Below, piece by piece: positions 7,612 through 15,190 of a DNA stretch of 19,790 bases. The DNA is taken from the NCBI GenBank assembly GCA_937895825.1, contig CALBKP010000011.1, positions 1 through 19,790 of the forward strand, written 5' to 3'. A program made the translations under genes and the position numbers. How positions within the stretch are numbered: position 1 is the stretch's first letter; the number at the start of each line of letters is the position of its first letter. The notes under the pieces are model-generated. The model was given only the letters and a program-made list of their open reading frames with translations, had not been told where the DNA came from and searched no databases. The stretch comes from an uncultured Alistipes sp. (GTDB lineage Bacteria > Bacteroidota > Bacteroidia > Bacteroidales > Rikenellaceae).

Positions 7612-8628
7612 TTATCCTAAGAATCCTGTAATTATCGTATTAAGTTTTTCGTGTTCAACAAGGAAGCCATCATGACCAAACTCCGACTCGATGAGGTGAT
7701 ACTCCACCTGGGCAATATGCTCCCTGAGTGGTGTGTGCGCCTCAGGCGGGAAGAGTATGTCCGACGATATGGCCACAACAAGCGTGCGCGCCTCAATCCT
7801 CGCGAGTGCCTCGGCAATAGAGCCACGGCCACGCGCTATGTTATGCGAGTCGACAGCCTCAGACAGGCGGTAGTACGACATGGCATTAAACCTACGGCGC
7901 AACTTCTCACCCTGATACCGCTGGTAGCTATGGGCACGACGCACGAACGATGCATCCTCCCAACGCTCTGTCTCCTGCTGCGTGGCATTATAGGCTGCAC
8001 CTCCACGGTAGCTGATGAGAGCGATGCTTCGCGCCACAGCCATACCATCAATGCCTGCATCGTCACGCTCCTCGCCCCACGTTGGGTCGAGGCGTATGGC
8101 CATGCGCTGCGACTCGTTGAAGGCTGCCGCCCACGGCTCTGAGTAGGTGGTCGTTGCGATAAGAGCGAGGTTCTCGGCAAACGCTGGCTCCATAATGGCC
8201 CACTCCATACACTGAAAGCCACCAATGGAGCTACCGATGAGTAGCTTCACGCGCTCAATACCGAGATGTTTGGCAAGGAGCTGATGACACGAGACCATAT
8301 CGCGCACCGTAATCTGCGGGAAGTCATAGTAATATCGCTTGCCCGTTACAGGGTTTACCGAGAGTGGCGATGTAGTGCCATAGTGCGAACCGAGGAAGTT
8401 AGCGCAGACGATAAAGTAGCGCGTGGGGTCGAGAAACTTGCCCTGCTCGACAGTATGTGGCCACCAGTCCGACACGTCAGAGTTAGCCGTAAGGGCGTGA
8501 CATACCCAGATGACGTTATCCCTCGCCTCATTGAGTTGACCAAAGGTGTCGTAGGCAATCTCGAGCTCTGGCAATACTGCACCAGACTCGAGCGTTATTG
8601 GAGCACTATGTCTGTATAGTTTGCTCAT
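7612..8628 (-). CDS. metX: homoserine O-acetyltransferase
   Basis: 338 residues, alpha/beta-hydrolase fold. It transfers acetyl from acetyl-CoA to homoserine, the activating step for direct sulfhydrylation. The nucleophile elbow is GSSIGG (132-137) with Ser134; the catalytic Asp is D290 in SSDILFPP and His is H319 in FGHDGFL. HALTANSDVSDWW (44-56) and CANFLGSHYGTTSP (75-88) are the family oxyanion/substrate segments. It starts 2 nt after the metY stop, a spacing that implies translational coupling, and hom follows 20 nt later. Some MetX-like proteins are succinyltransferases; I call it an acetyltransferase because metY is adjacent, which is inference from context. Confidence 0.93.
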   Translation of the reverse strand: MSKLYRHSAPITLESGAVLPELEIAYDTFGQLNEARDNVIWVCHALTANSDVSDWWPHTVEQGKFLDPTRYFIVCANFLGSHYGTTSPLSVNPVTGKRYYYDFPQITVRDMVSCHQLLAKHLGIERVKLLIGSSIGGFQCMEWAIMEPAFAENLALIATTTYSEPWAAAFNESQRMAIRLDPTWGEERDDAGIDGMAVARSIALISYRGGAAYNATQQETERWEDASFVRRAHSYQRYQGEKLRRRFNAMSYYRLSEAVDSHNIARGRGSIAEALARIEARTLVVAISSDILFPPEAHTPLREHIAQVEYHLIESEFGHDGFLVEHEKLNTIITGFLG

Positions 8629-8630
8629 CG

Positions 8631-9914
8631 CTAAATGTTATTGAGTGCCTGCTCGTAGTCGGCAATAATATCCTCAACATTCTCCAGACCAAGCGATATG
8701 CGTAGCAACGTAGGCGTAATGCCTGCCGCACGCTTAGCCTCGTCCGAGAGCTGCTTGTGTGTCGTCGAAGCAGGGTGTGTGACAACTGATATCGAGTCAC
8801 CAATCATCGTCATATTTGCCGACAGCTTGAGGCTCTCTACAAACTTCACGGTGCTATCCAAGTCTCCCTCCAGCTCAATTGTCATCACGGCCGATGCGCC
8901 AAAGCGGTAATACTTCTTAGCGAGTTCATGGCTTGGATGATCCTCAAAGCCCACAAAGCTAACATGCTTAACCTTAGGATGCTGGCGACAATACTCCGCG
9001 AGTTTGTAGGTAGACTCCACCTCGTGCTTTACGCGCAACGACAGAGTCTCCAGTCCGAGCATCATAAGATATGCATCGAAGGCCGAGGGGCAGCAGCCAA
9101 AGTCGCGCATGCCATCAACCCTACACTTTACGATAAAGGCCTGAGCACCGAATGCATCGTAGAGGTTAAGACCGTGGTAGCCCTCAGAGGGACCATCAAT
9201 CTGCGGGAACTTGCCCGACTTACGCCAATCAAACTTACCACCATCAACGATGATACCACCCATAGCCGTACCGTGGCCATTAATCCACTTCGTAGCCGAG
9301 TCAGTGATAATATCTGCACCCCACTCAAAGGGATTACACAGGTAACCACCCGCACCAAAGGTGTTGTCCACGATAAAGGGTATAGCGTTTGCATGTGCCA
9401 CCTTAGCGATAGACTCCAGGTCGGCAACACGACACGTAGGGTTACCCATCGACTCAACAAATACGGCGCGAGTCTTTGAGTCGATAAGCTCAGCAATATC
9501 TTCGGCCGAGTCGCTCTTTGCCAAGCGGCACTCGATGCCCACGTTACGGAGCGAGATGACGAACTGGTTATGCGTACCGCCATAGAGGTAGGGCGAAGCG
9601 ACGATATTCTCGCCAGCGTTAGCCAAAGCCGTTACGGTAAGCAAGATAGCCGACATTCCCGATGCCGTAGCAAGCGCACCCACGCCACCATATAGGGCGG
9701 CGATACGCTCCTCGTAAGCGGCCGTCGTTGGGTTGTGCAGACGTGTGTATATGTAGCCCGCCTCGCTCAGCGTGAAGAGGTTAGCTGCATAGTCGCACGT
9801 AGGAAAGTGGTAGGCAGCCGTAGGGTGAATAGCCACGCCTCGCGCCTGCGAAGCGTCTACATGATAGCCGCCATGTATCTGAAGTGTCTCGAAATGTAAC
9901 TTTCTATCGCTCAT
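8631..9914 (-). CDS. metY: O-acetylhomoserine sulfhydrylase (Cys/Met metabolism PLP enzyme)
   Basis: 427 residues, the usual MetY length (cystathionine gamma-synthases are nearer 380-400). It makes homocysteine from O-acetylhomoserine and sulfide in the cytoplasm, with pyridoxal phosphate. Motifs: TLQIHGGYHVD near the N terminus, SxxxxYTRLHNPT (50-63 region), SGMSAI (85-90), DNTFG with D183 contacting the cofactor ring, and DSATKWINGHG (205-215) with Lys209 forming the Schiff base. It is first in the operon; the promoter with both -33 and -7 boxes is at 9955-9986. The leader is only about 35 nt, which leaves no room for a full SAM-I riboswitch. Confidence 0.94.
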   Translation of the reverse strand: MSDRKLHFETLQIHGGYHVDASQARGVAIHPTAAYHFPTCDYAANLFTLSEAGYIYTRLHNPTTAAYEERIAALYGGVGALATASGMSAILLTVTALANAGENIVASPYLYGGTHNQFVISLRNVGIECRLAKSDSAEDIAELIDSKTRAVFVESMGNPTCRVADLESIAKVAHANAIPFIVDNTFGAGGYLCNPFEWGADIITDSATKWINGHGTAMGGIIVDGGKFDWRKSGKFPQIDGPSEGYHGLNLYDAFGAQAFIVKCRVDGMRDFGCCPSAFDAYLMMLGLETLSLRVKHEVESTYKLAEYCRQHPKVKHVSFVGFEDHPSHELAKKYYRFGASAVMTIELEGDLDSTVKFVESLKLSANMTMIGDSISVVTHPASTTHKQLSDEAKRAAGITPTLLRISLGLENVEDIIADYEQALNNI

Positions 9915-9954
9915 AGTCGTATATAATCCCTAAGTGAAATTATCAATATTTTTG

Positions 9955-9986
9955 CAAAGTTAATAAAAATTTTTCAAAATTCCAAA
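9955..9986 (-). promoter_or_regulatory. promoter of the metY-metX-hom operon
   Basis: On the minus strand a -33 TTTG (9986-9983), a 20-nt spacer and the -7 box TAACTTTG (9962-9955) are seen. Transcription would start near 9948, about 34 nt upstream of the metY start. Confidence 0.8.
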
Positions 9987-10051
9987 GAATAGTAAAATGT
10001 TTGATTATTCACCTAAAATTTATTCAATTTCATTTTTCGGTTTTTATTTTG

Positions 10052-10059
10052 TACCTTTG
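10052..10059 (+). promoter_or_regulatory. -7 promoter element of the cdd operon
   Basis: TACCTTTG, consensus. A weak TTTC at 10028-10031 could serve as the -33 box (20-nt spacer). The predicted leader is about 22 nt. It diverges from the metY promoter about 65 nt away. Confidence 0.78.
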
Positions 10060-10087
10060 TAGACTAAACTAAACTTGCGCATAAGTT

Positions 10088-10543
10088 ATGAAACGAACAT
10101 TGGACATATCTTACGAGCACTATGCGACGCTTGCCGATCTCAATGAGACCGACCGCGCGCTTATCACCGAGGCCGAGGAGGCCACAAAAACGGCAAATGC
10201 CCCCTACTCACACTTCCACGTAGGTGCAGCCGTAAGACTTCGTAGCGGACGCACGCTCCACGCCTCAAACTTCGAGAGCGAGGTTTACCCCGCAGGCCTA
10301 TGTGCCGAGCGTTCTCTGCTCTTCTACGTCGAGGCCAACTACGCGAACGACCCCATAGAGGCATTAGCCATAGCATCAAATCCCTCAGAGAGGGAGTGCT
10401 ACCCCTGTGGCCAATGCCGTCAGGTGATCGTCGACGTGGAGCGCAGACAGAAGTCTCCTATTCGTGTAATAATGACGGGAGCAGGCTCGGCAACGGTTGT
10501 CGACACAGCCGAGAAGTTGCTACCCTTCACATTTATGTTATAA
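10088..10543 (+). CDS. cdd: cytidine deaminase
   Basis: 151 residues, in the range of the small tetrameric cytidine deaminases that salvage cytidine and deoxycytidine to uridine and deoxyuridine. The zinc site is C72-A-E74 (GLCAERSLL), with E74 as the proton shuttle, and PCGQCRQ with C107 and C110. The CAE form rather than HAE is typical of the tetrameric type. APYSHFHVGAAV (38-49) is the substrate-binding segment. It is first in a compact plus-strand run; the next gene starts 1 nt after its stop codon, so the two are coupled. Confidence 0.94.
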   Translation: MKRTLDISYEHYATLADLNETDRALITEAEEATKTANAPYSHFHVGAAVRLRSGRTLHASNFESEVYPAGLCAERSLLFYVEANYANDPIEALAIASNPSERECYPCGQCRQVIVDVERRQKSPIRVIMTGAGSATVVDTAEKLLPFTFML

Positions 10544-10544
10544 T

Positions 10545-11237
10545 ATGTTTACAATCAACGACATACTCTACGAGGACAACCACCTCATGGTTGTCAACAA
10601 GCACGTGGGCGACCTCGTGCAGAGTGACCCCGATGGTACTGAGGCCTTAGAGGACGAAATCAAGGCGATGATTAAGGTTCGCGACCATAAGCCAGGAGCA
10701 GTGTACCTCGGCGTGGTACACCGCATCGACCGCCCCGTGAGTGGTGCTGTGGTATTCGCCAAGACATCAAAGGCCTTGGCACGCCTTAACGAGATGATAC
10801 GCACGGGACAGATTAAGAAGAGCTACTGGGCGATAACCGAGAATCGCCCCTCGGAAGAGGAGGGTACACTCCGCCACTGGATCGTGCGCAACTCCAAGAC
10901 CAACCGCTCACACGCCCACCAACGACCAAAGGGCGATGGCAAGGAGGCTATACTCGACTACCGCGTACTCGGCGCATCGACGAACTACACCCTCGTCGAG
11001 GTCGACCTCAAGACGGGTCGTCACCACCAGATACGCGCACAGCTATCGGCCATAGGCTGCTCTATCAAGGGTGACCTGAAGTACGGAGCTAAGCGTTCGA
11101 ATCCCGACGGTGGCATCTCGCTACACTCACGCCGTGTGGAGTTTTTGCACCCCGTTGGTGGCAAGCCTATATCGGTTACAGCGCCCGTGCCCAAGAGTGA
11201 CAACCTATGGCGATTCTTCGAGGAGGCACAACAGTAA
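10545..11237 (+). CDS. RluA-family pseudouridine synthase
   Basis: 230 residues with the start MFTINDILYEDNHLMVV, 1 nt after the cdd stop; the frame is open further upstream but only inside cdd. It isomerises uridine to pseudouridine in rRNA or tRNA. The catalytic motif is GVVHRIDRPVSGAVVFAK with Asp62 (HRIDRP in place of the usual HRLDxxTSG). IKKSYWAI and TGRHHQIRAQL are the other conserved RluA blocks. There is no N-terminal S4 domain. The target nucleotide cannot be told from sequence, so I give no rlu symbol. A 30-nt gap separates it from dtd. Confidence 0.92.
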   Translation: MFTINDILYEDNHLMVVNKHVGDLVQSDPDGTEALEDEIKAMIKVRDHKPGAVYLGVVHRIDRPVSGAVVFAKTSKALARLNEMIRTGQIKKSYWAITENRPSEEEGTLRHWIVRNSKTNRSHAHQRPKGDGKEAILDYRVLGASTNYTLVEVDLKTGRHHQIRAQLSAIGCSIKGDLKYGAKRSNPDGGISLHSRRVEFLHPVGGKPISVTAPVPKSDNLWRFFEEAQQ

Positions 11238-11267
11238 GCAATTAGTAATGAGTAATCAGTAACATAA

Positions 11268-11720
11268 ATGCGACTACTAATTCAACGTGTGACAGGGGCC
11301 AAGTGCCACATCGGCGGCAAGGTTTTTAGCCAGATAGGCAAGGGCTTAGTCGTACTTGTAGGCATCGGCAACGACGAGACAGCAGAGGATTTAGAGTGGC
11401 TCACAAAGAAGCTCGTGCAGCTGCGCATCTTCGACGACGAGGCGGGCGTTATGAACCTCTCGGTGGACGACATCAAGGGCGACATTATGGTAGTGAGTCA
11501 GTTCACGCTCCATGCGATGACCAAGAAGGGCAACCGTCCCTCATGGATTAAGGCTGCACCAGAAGCGGTATCGCGCCCACTATATAACGACTTCGTAGAG
11601 CGCGTTGAGCGTACGCTCGGTCGTAAGGTGGCCACGGGCGAATTCGGTGCCGACATGCAGATAGAACTTACGAACGATGGCCCCGTGACAATATGGATAG
11701 ATTCAAAAAATAGAGAATAG
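11268..11720 (+). CDS. dtd: D-aminoacyl-tRNA deacylase
   Basis: 150 residues, exact family length. It hydrolyses D-amino acids (and glycine mischarged on tRNA-Ala) from tRNA. Family signatures are intact: MRLLIQRVTGA at the start, SQFTL (77-81) with the active-site Thr80, and NDGPVTI (136-142) with the Gly-Pro dipeptide that excludes L-aminoacyl substrates. The stop codon is followed without any gap by the ATG of the nuclease lipoprotein, so ribosomes finishing dtd could restart directly. Confidence 0.95.
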   Translation: MRLLIQRVTGAKCHIGGKVFSQIGKGLVVLVGIGNDETAEDLEWLTKKLVQLRIFDDEAGVMNLSVDDIKGDIMVVSQFTLHAMTKKGNRPSWIKAAPEAVSRPLYNDFVERVERTLGRKVATGEFGADMQIELTNDGPVTIWIDSKNRE

Positions 11721-12989
11721 ATGCGAAATTTCTTTTTTATCGTGCTGGCAGCACTCCTACTTGCAAGTTGCGAAAAAGAGGTGGTATTCAGCTGCAAGGT
11801 TGTGGAGAGTGAGGTTGAGGCCGTGACCGCGACGAGCGTGTCGCTTGCAGCGATTGTCGACGCTACGGATTATAAGCAGATTACACGCATGGGCTTCGCC
11901 ATACGTCGTTCGGGCAGCGAGAGCTACACCTACTACGACACTAACATCACCCGCTCGATAGCCCTCACCATCGAGGAGTTACGCCCCAACACCACATATA
12001 ACTGTCTGCTCTTTATACACACCGCAGGCGATAGCTGGCAGCTACCCATCGACAACTTTAAAACGTTAAATGAGGAAGAGGAGCCCAAACCTGAGCCGGA
12101 GCCCGAACCCGCTCCAGAGCCAGAGAATCCCGACGAAAAGCCTGCCGTAGGTAAGACCTATCGTGCGGGATGGTATGAGCTCCCCATCGAGGTAGATAAC
12201 AATGCTGATGGCTGCGACGACAACATTGACAGCTACTACTACGCCCACCACCTCTGCACTGGTGGCGAGCAGAATGCCCAGCGCACAGCCTCGGCACGCA
12301 ACTACTCAGTATGTTTCTCGGCCGAGCACCACTGCCCCGTATGGGTAGCTGCACCACGTCACGCTATGTACGAGGGCTCGGCAAAGCGCACAAATGCCTA
12401 CACGCAGGATCCACAGATACCCGCCAACATTCAGTACTACCGCAAGGATGCCGACAGCGGCTGCAACAATGGCCACATGCTCGGTTCGGCAGAGCGTACC
12501 TCATCGACCGAGACAAACCGCCAGGTCTTCTACTTCTCGAACATAGCACCACAATACCAGGAGACGTTCAACACAGGAGGTGGAGCATGGAATAGGCTCG
12601 AGGATCATATCGACGGCCTCGTCTGTGCCGACACGCTATACACCGTAATCGGCTGCTACTTCGACAAGTTTACAGATGCATATGGCACCGTAGCAACACC
12701 CGCAAAGATATCGTTCGGTGGTCGCTCGGACGTTTCGCGCCCCACGATGTTCTACTACGCCCTGCTCCGCACAAAGAGTGGCACGACGGGCAAGAGCGTT
12801 GCAGAGTGCTCGGCCAGCGAGCTACAATGTGCCGCCTTTGTCCTCTCGCACGAGCAGTCTAAGGGTCACACGCCCGAGGCTCGCGATCTTATCACCATCG
12901 AGGAGTTGGAACGCATAACTGGCTTCACATACTTCGACAACGTGCCTAACGCCCCTAAGGGTACGCTTAACACCAACGACTGGCTATAA
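11721..12989 (+). CDS. DNA/RNA non-specific endonuclease, lipoprotein
   Basis: 422 residues. The signal peptide ends LLASC (lipidated C17). Residues about 24-115 look like a fibronectin-III-like or Ig-like beta domain (ELRPNTTYNCLLF is a typical FN3 strand). An acidic Pro-Glu linker follows (118-139), then the nuclease domain of the ββα-metal NUC1 type (about 145-420). Active-site block: NNGHMLGSAERT with the general base His252, where the classical form is DRGH; then QVFYFSNIAPQ (268-278) and NTGGGAWNRLE (284-294), whose N284 and E294 match the Mg-binding positions. The Asp-Arg of DRGH is replaced by Asn-Asn, common in some Bacteroidota members but worth noting. It should act outside the inner membrane, probably degrading extracellular DNA/RNA for phosphate and nucleosides. 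Several cysteines suggest disulfides. Confidence 0.88.
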   Translation: MRNFFFIVLAALLLASCEKEVVFSCKVVESEVEAVTATSVSLAAIVDATDYKQITRMGFAIRRSGSESYTYYDTNITRSIALTIEELRPNTTYNCLLFIHTAGDSWQLPIDNFKTLNEEEEPKPEPEPEPAPEPENPDEKPAVGKTYRAGWYELPIEVDNNADGCDDNIDSYYYAHHLCTGGEQNAQRTASARNYSVCFSAEHHCPVWVAAPRHAMYEGSAKRTNAYTQDPQIPANIQYYRKDADSGCNNGHMLGSAERTSSTETNRQVFYFSNIAPQYQETFNTGGGAWNRLEDHIDGLVCADTLYTVIGCYFDKFTDAYGTVATPAKISFGGRSDVSRPTMFYYALLRTKSGTTGKSVAECSASELQCAAFVLSHEQSKGHTPEARDLITIEELERITGFTYFDNVPNAPKGTLNTNDWL

Positions 12990-13007
12990 TAACCTACTAT
13001 ATATATT

Positions 13008-13562
13008 ATGCTCATAGCGCTACAAAAACGCCGCGAGAATATCGCCGAGTATATCCTCTACCTATGGCAGGTGGAGGATCTGCTGCGTGCCTTACAGTTT
13101 AGCCCCGAGGCCATCTACACAACGCTTGTTGCCAAGACCGAGGGTGCCGACGAGCAGCAGAAAGAGAACATATTTAATTGGTATATGCAGATTGTGGAAC
13201 TCCTGCGCAAGGAGGGCAAGGCCGAGAAGGGTCATATCGACCATACGCTCCACCTCATCGGCGACCTACACAACCTCCATCTGCAGCTTATGAAGCTGCC
13301 CGTGGGCGAGCATTATCGACACACGTACGCCACACTTGCGGCCGAGCTACCACGCCTGCGTACGCTCATAGACAACAACGACATAAGCGACACGGAGCTA
13401 TGCTTCCGCGCACTCTATGCCGCACTACTCTACCGCATTAAGGGTGGTGGCGAACAGGCCATAGCCGACACATTGGCCGTCATCTCGCCCGCCATAGGCG
13501 AGCTCGCAGCACTCTACGGGAAGGTCGAGCGCGGCGAGTTAGACCTCTTCGAGGAGCAGTAA
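13008..13562 (+). CDS. DUF4924 family protein
   Basis: 184 residues, predicted mostly alpha-helical and cytoplasmic, without signal peptide or membrane segment. The N terminus MLIALQKRRENIAEYILYLWQVEDLLR is the characteristic start of the DUF4924 family, found throughout Bacteroidales near housekeeping genes. Its function is unknown. It begins 18 nt after the nuclease gene and ends the run that started with cdd; no terminator hairpin is evident after it. Confidence 0.82.
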   Translation: MLIALQKRRENIAEYILYLWQVEDLLRALQFSPEAIYTTLVAKTEGADEQQKENIFNWYMQIVELLRKEGKAEKGHIDHTLHLIGDLHNLHLQLMKLPVGEHYRHTYATLAAELPRLRTLIDNNDISDTELCFRALYAALLYRIKGGGEQAIADTLAVISPAIGELAALYGKVERGELDLFEEQ

Positions 13563-13628
13563 AAGGGCTATTATTGCACGAAAATTGGAGTACAAACGGC
13601 ACAAAAACAAAATATTTTTCAAATTTCG

Positions 13629-13659
13629 TTTGCAATTAAAAAAAAACATTGTACCTTTG
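13629..13659 (+). promoter_or_regulatory. promoter of rpmH
   Basis: A -33 TTTG (13629-13632), exactly 19 nt of spacer and the -7 box TACCTTTG (13652-13659): the best match to the Bacteroidota consensus in the window, as expected for a ribosomal protein gene. Transcription should begin near 13666, leaving a leader of about 48 nt. Confidence 0.9.
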
Positions 13660-13714
13660 CACCTCGCATAGAAAGCGTTAAATGGAACAAAAACAATAAA
13701 AACAGGATACAACT

Positions 13715-13882
13715 ATGGCAATGAAAAGAACTTACCAGCCTTCTCGTCGTAAGAGAATCAACAAGCACGGTTTCCGTCAGAGAATGGCTACTGCTAATGG
13801 CCGCAAGGTATTGGCTGCACGTCGCGCAAAGGGTCGCAAGAAGTTGACCGTATCAGACGAGGCTACATTCAAGTACAACTAG
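13715..13882 (+). CDS. rpmH: 50S ribosomal protein L34
   Basis: A 55-residue, strongly basic protein: MAMKRTYQPSRRKRINKHGF at the start, then RQRMATANGRKVLAARRAKG and RKKLTVSDEATFKYN. This is the complete L34 signature (K-R-T-x-Q-P-S-x-R-K-R-x-x-K-H-G-F-R). It lines the large subunit near the peptide exit region. The start at 13715 adds Met-Ala before the usual MKRT; the internal ATG at 13721 is an alternative start and would give 53 residues. Codon choice is noticeably more biased (AAG, CGT, GGT) than in its neighbours, as expected for high expression. dnaA or rnpA are not adjacent. Confidence 0.96.
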   Translation: MAMKRTYQPSRRKRINKHGFRQRMATANGRKVLAARRAKGRKKLTVSDEATFKYN

Positions 13883-13907
13883 TCTGCTCGCGACAGGGCG
13901 AAAATTA

Positions 13908-13943
13908 GAGGGTGCTAACAAGTTGTTGGTACCCTCATTTATT
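13908..13943 (+). terminator. hairpin between rpmH and obg (terminator or attenuator)
   Basis: GAGGGTGCTAACAA pairs with TTGTTGGTACCCTC across a very short loop (13908-13936) including two G-T wobbles, giving 12 or more pairs, followed by ATTTATT. The tail is only moderately U-rich. Since I see no TAnnTTTG promoter before obg, partial read-through from rpmH is plausible. Confidence 0.65.
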
Positions 13944-14008
13944 GAGTAGGGAGCCCTCATATATCAAGCCCACTCGTTTATTAAGATACAAATACCATAC
14001 ATACGATT

Positions 14009-15025
14009 ATGGCAGGAAGCAACTTTGTAGATTACGTTAAGATATTTGCCCGCTCGGGTCATGGTGGCGCTGGCTCGTCACACTTCCGTAGAGAGAAGTT
14101 CGTGGCGTTCGGTGGCCCCGATGGTGGTGATGGTGGCAAGGGTGGTAGCATCATCCTCCAGGGCGACCAGCAGTACTGGACACTCATACACCTAAAATAC
14201 AAGCGTCACCAGTTTGCCGAGGATGGTGAGAATGGCCACGGCGCACGCTCTACGGGTGCTGATGCCAAGGACATCATCATCCCCGTACCTCTGGGTACTG
14301 TAGCAAAGCAGGTATTCACCGACGAGGAGACTGGCGAGACATATACCGAAGTTGTAGGCGAAGTTACGGAGCATGGCGAGCAACTCGTGCTACTCAAGGG
14401 TGGCCGCGGAGGCCTCGGCAACTGGCACTTCAAGACCCCAACGAATCAGGCTCCACGCTACGCTCAACCTGGCGAGGAGGGACAAGAGGGTGCCTTCATC
14501 CTCGAGCTAAAGGTATTGGCCGACGTAGGTCTTGTTGGCTTCCCAAATGCTGGTAAGTCGACACTGCTATCTGTTGTATCTGCCGCAAAGCCTAAGATTG
14601 CCAACTACGCCTTCACTACGCTCGAGCCTAACCTCGGCATCGTTTCGGTGCGTGACGACCACTCGTTCGTTATGGCCGACATACCAGGTATCATCGAGGG
14701 GGCACACGAAGGTCGCGGCCTTGGTACGCGCTTCCTGCGCCACATCGAGCGTAACTCAGTGTTGCTCTTCATGGTGCCAGCCGATAGCGACGACATAGCA
14801 GCCGACTATGAGATATTGCTCGGCGAGCTCACGCAGTACAACCCCGAGCTCTTGGATAAACAGCGTCTGCTGGCCGTAACGAAGTGCGACATGCTCGACG
14901 ACGAGCTAATCGAGGAGATGCGTGCTCATCTGCCCGAGGGTATCAAGTCGATATTTATCTCGTCAGTAGCGAACATGAACATCACAAAACTCAAGGATAT
15001 GCTCTGGGAGGCACTACAACAATAA
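14009..15025 (+). CDS. obg: Obg/CgtA GTPase
   Basis: 338 residues. An N-terminal glycine-rich Obg domain (about 1-168; GGDGGKGGS, GGRGGLGN) precedes a G domain with G1 GFPNAGKST (177-185), switch region with TTLEPNLG (203-210), G3 DIPGIIEGAHEGRGLG (224-239), G4 TKCD (291-294, Thr in place of the usual Asn) and G5 near ISSV (317-320). There is no C-terminal OCT domain; the protein simply ends after the G domain, as in other Bacteroidota. It binds the 50S subunit and is essential for late ribosome assembly and stress control. Sitting downstream of rpmH fits a ribosome-related role. An intrinsic terminator lies about 130 nt after the stop. Confidence 0.96.
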   Translation: MAGSNFVDYVKIFARSGHGGAGSSHFRREKFVAFGGPDGGDGGKGGSIILQGDQQYWTLIHLKYKRHQFAEDGENGHGARSTGADAKDIIIPVPLGTVAKQVFTDEETGETYTEVVGEVTEHGEQLVLLKGGRGGLGNWHFKTPTNQAPRYAQPGEEGQEGAFILELKVLADVGLVGFPNAGKSTLLSVVSAAKPKIANYAFTTLEPNLGIVSVRDDHSFVMADIPGIIEGAHEGRGLGTRFLRHIERNSVLLFMVPADSDDIAADYEILLGELTQYNPELLDKQRLLAVTKCDMLDDELIEEMRAHLPEGIKSIFISSVANMNITKLKDMLWEALQQ

Positions 15026-15047
15026 CAACTGCCCCCTGGGGGGGTAA

Positions 15048-15138
15048 GTGAGTATGAAGGTGAGAGGAAGATGAGAGAGTGTGATGGAGAGAAGAAGTAG
15101 AGTGTGAAGAATGGAGAGAGTGAGGAAGAAGAGTGTGA
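15048..15138 (+). repeat. purine-rich tract with degenerate repeats
   Basis: About 90 nt that is almost entirely G and A apart from scattered T on the plus strand. AGAGTGTGA recurs at 15076-15084, 15099-15107 and 15130-15138, and ATGGAGAGA occurs twice between them. It lies in the obg 3' untranslated region ahead of the terminator. No reading frame of interest was seen. Confidence 0.6.
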
Positions 15139-15152
15139 TATAGAATAATATA

Positions 15153-15178
15153 GGGGATGACTGCGGTCATCCCCTTTT
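15153..15178 (+). terminator. intrinsic terminator after obg
   Basis: A perfect 9-bp stem, GGGGATGAC (15153-15161) with GTCATCCCC (15166-15174), a TGCG tetraloop and TTTTCT afterwards. The hairpin could also stop minus-strand transcripts but lacks a U-run on that side. Confidence 0.92.
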
Positions 15179-15190
15179 CTGTTAGGAGGT

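Noticed and set aside
9915..9954. SAM-sensing riboswitch upstream of metY
   Set aside because: The leader predicted from the promoter is about 34 nt and shows no conserved riboswitch core.
15034..15047. CCCCC-T-GGGGGGG palindrome after obg
   Set aside because: A one-base loop cannot form a stable hairpin as such, it has no U-run, and a clear terminator follows downstream.
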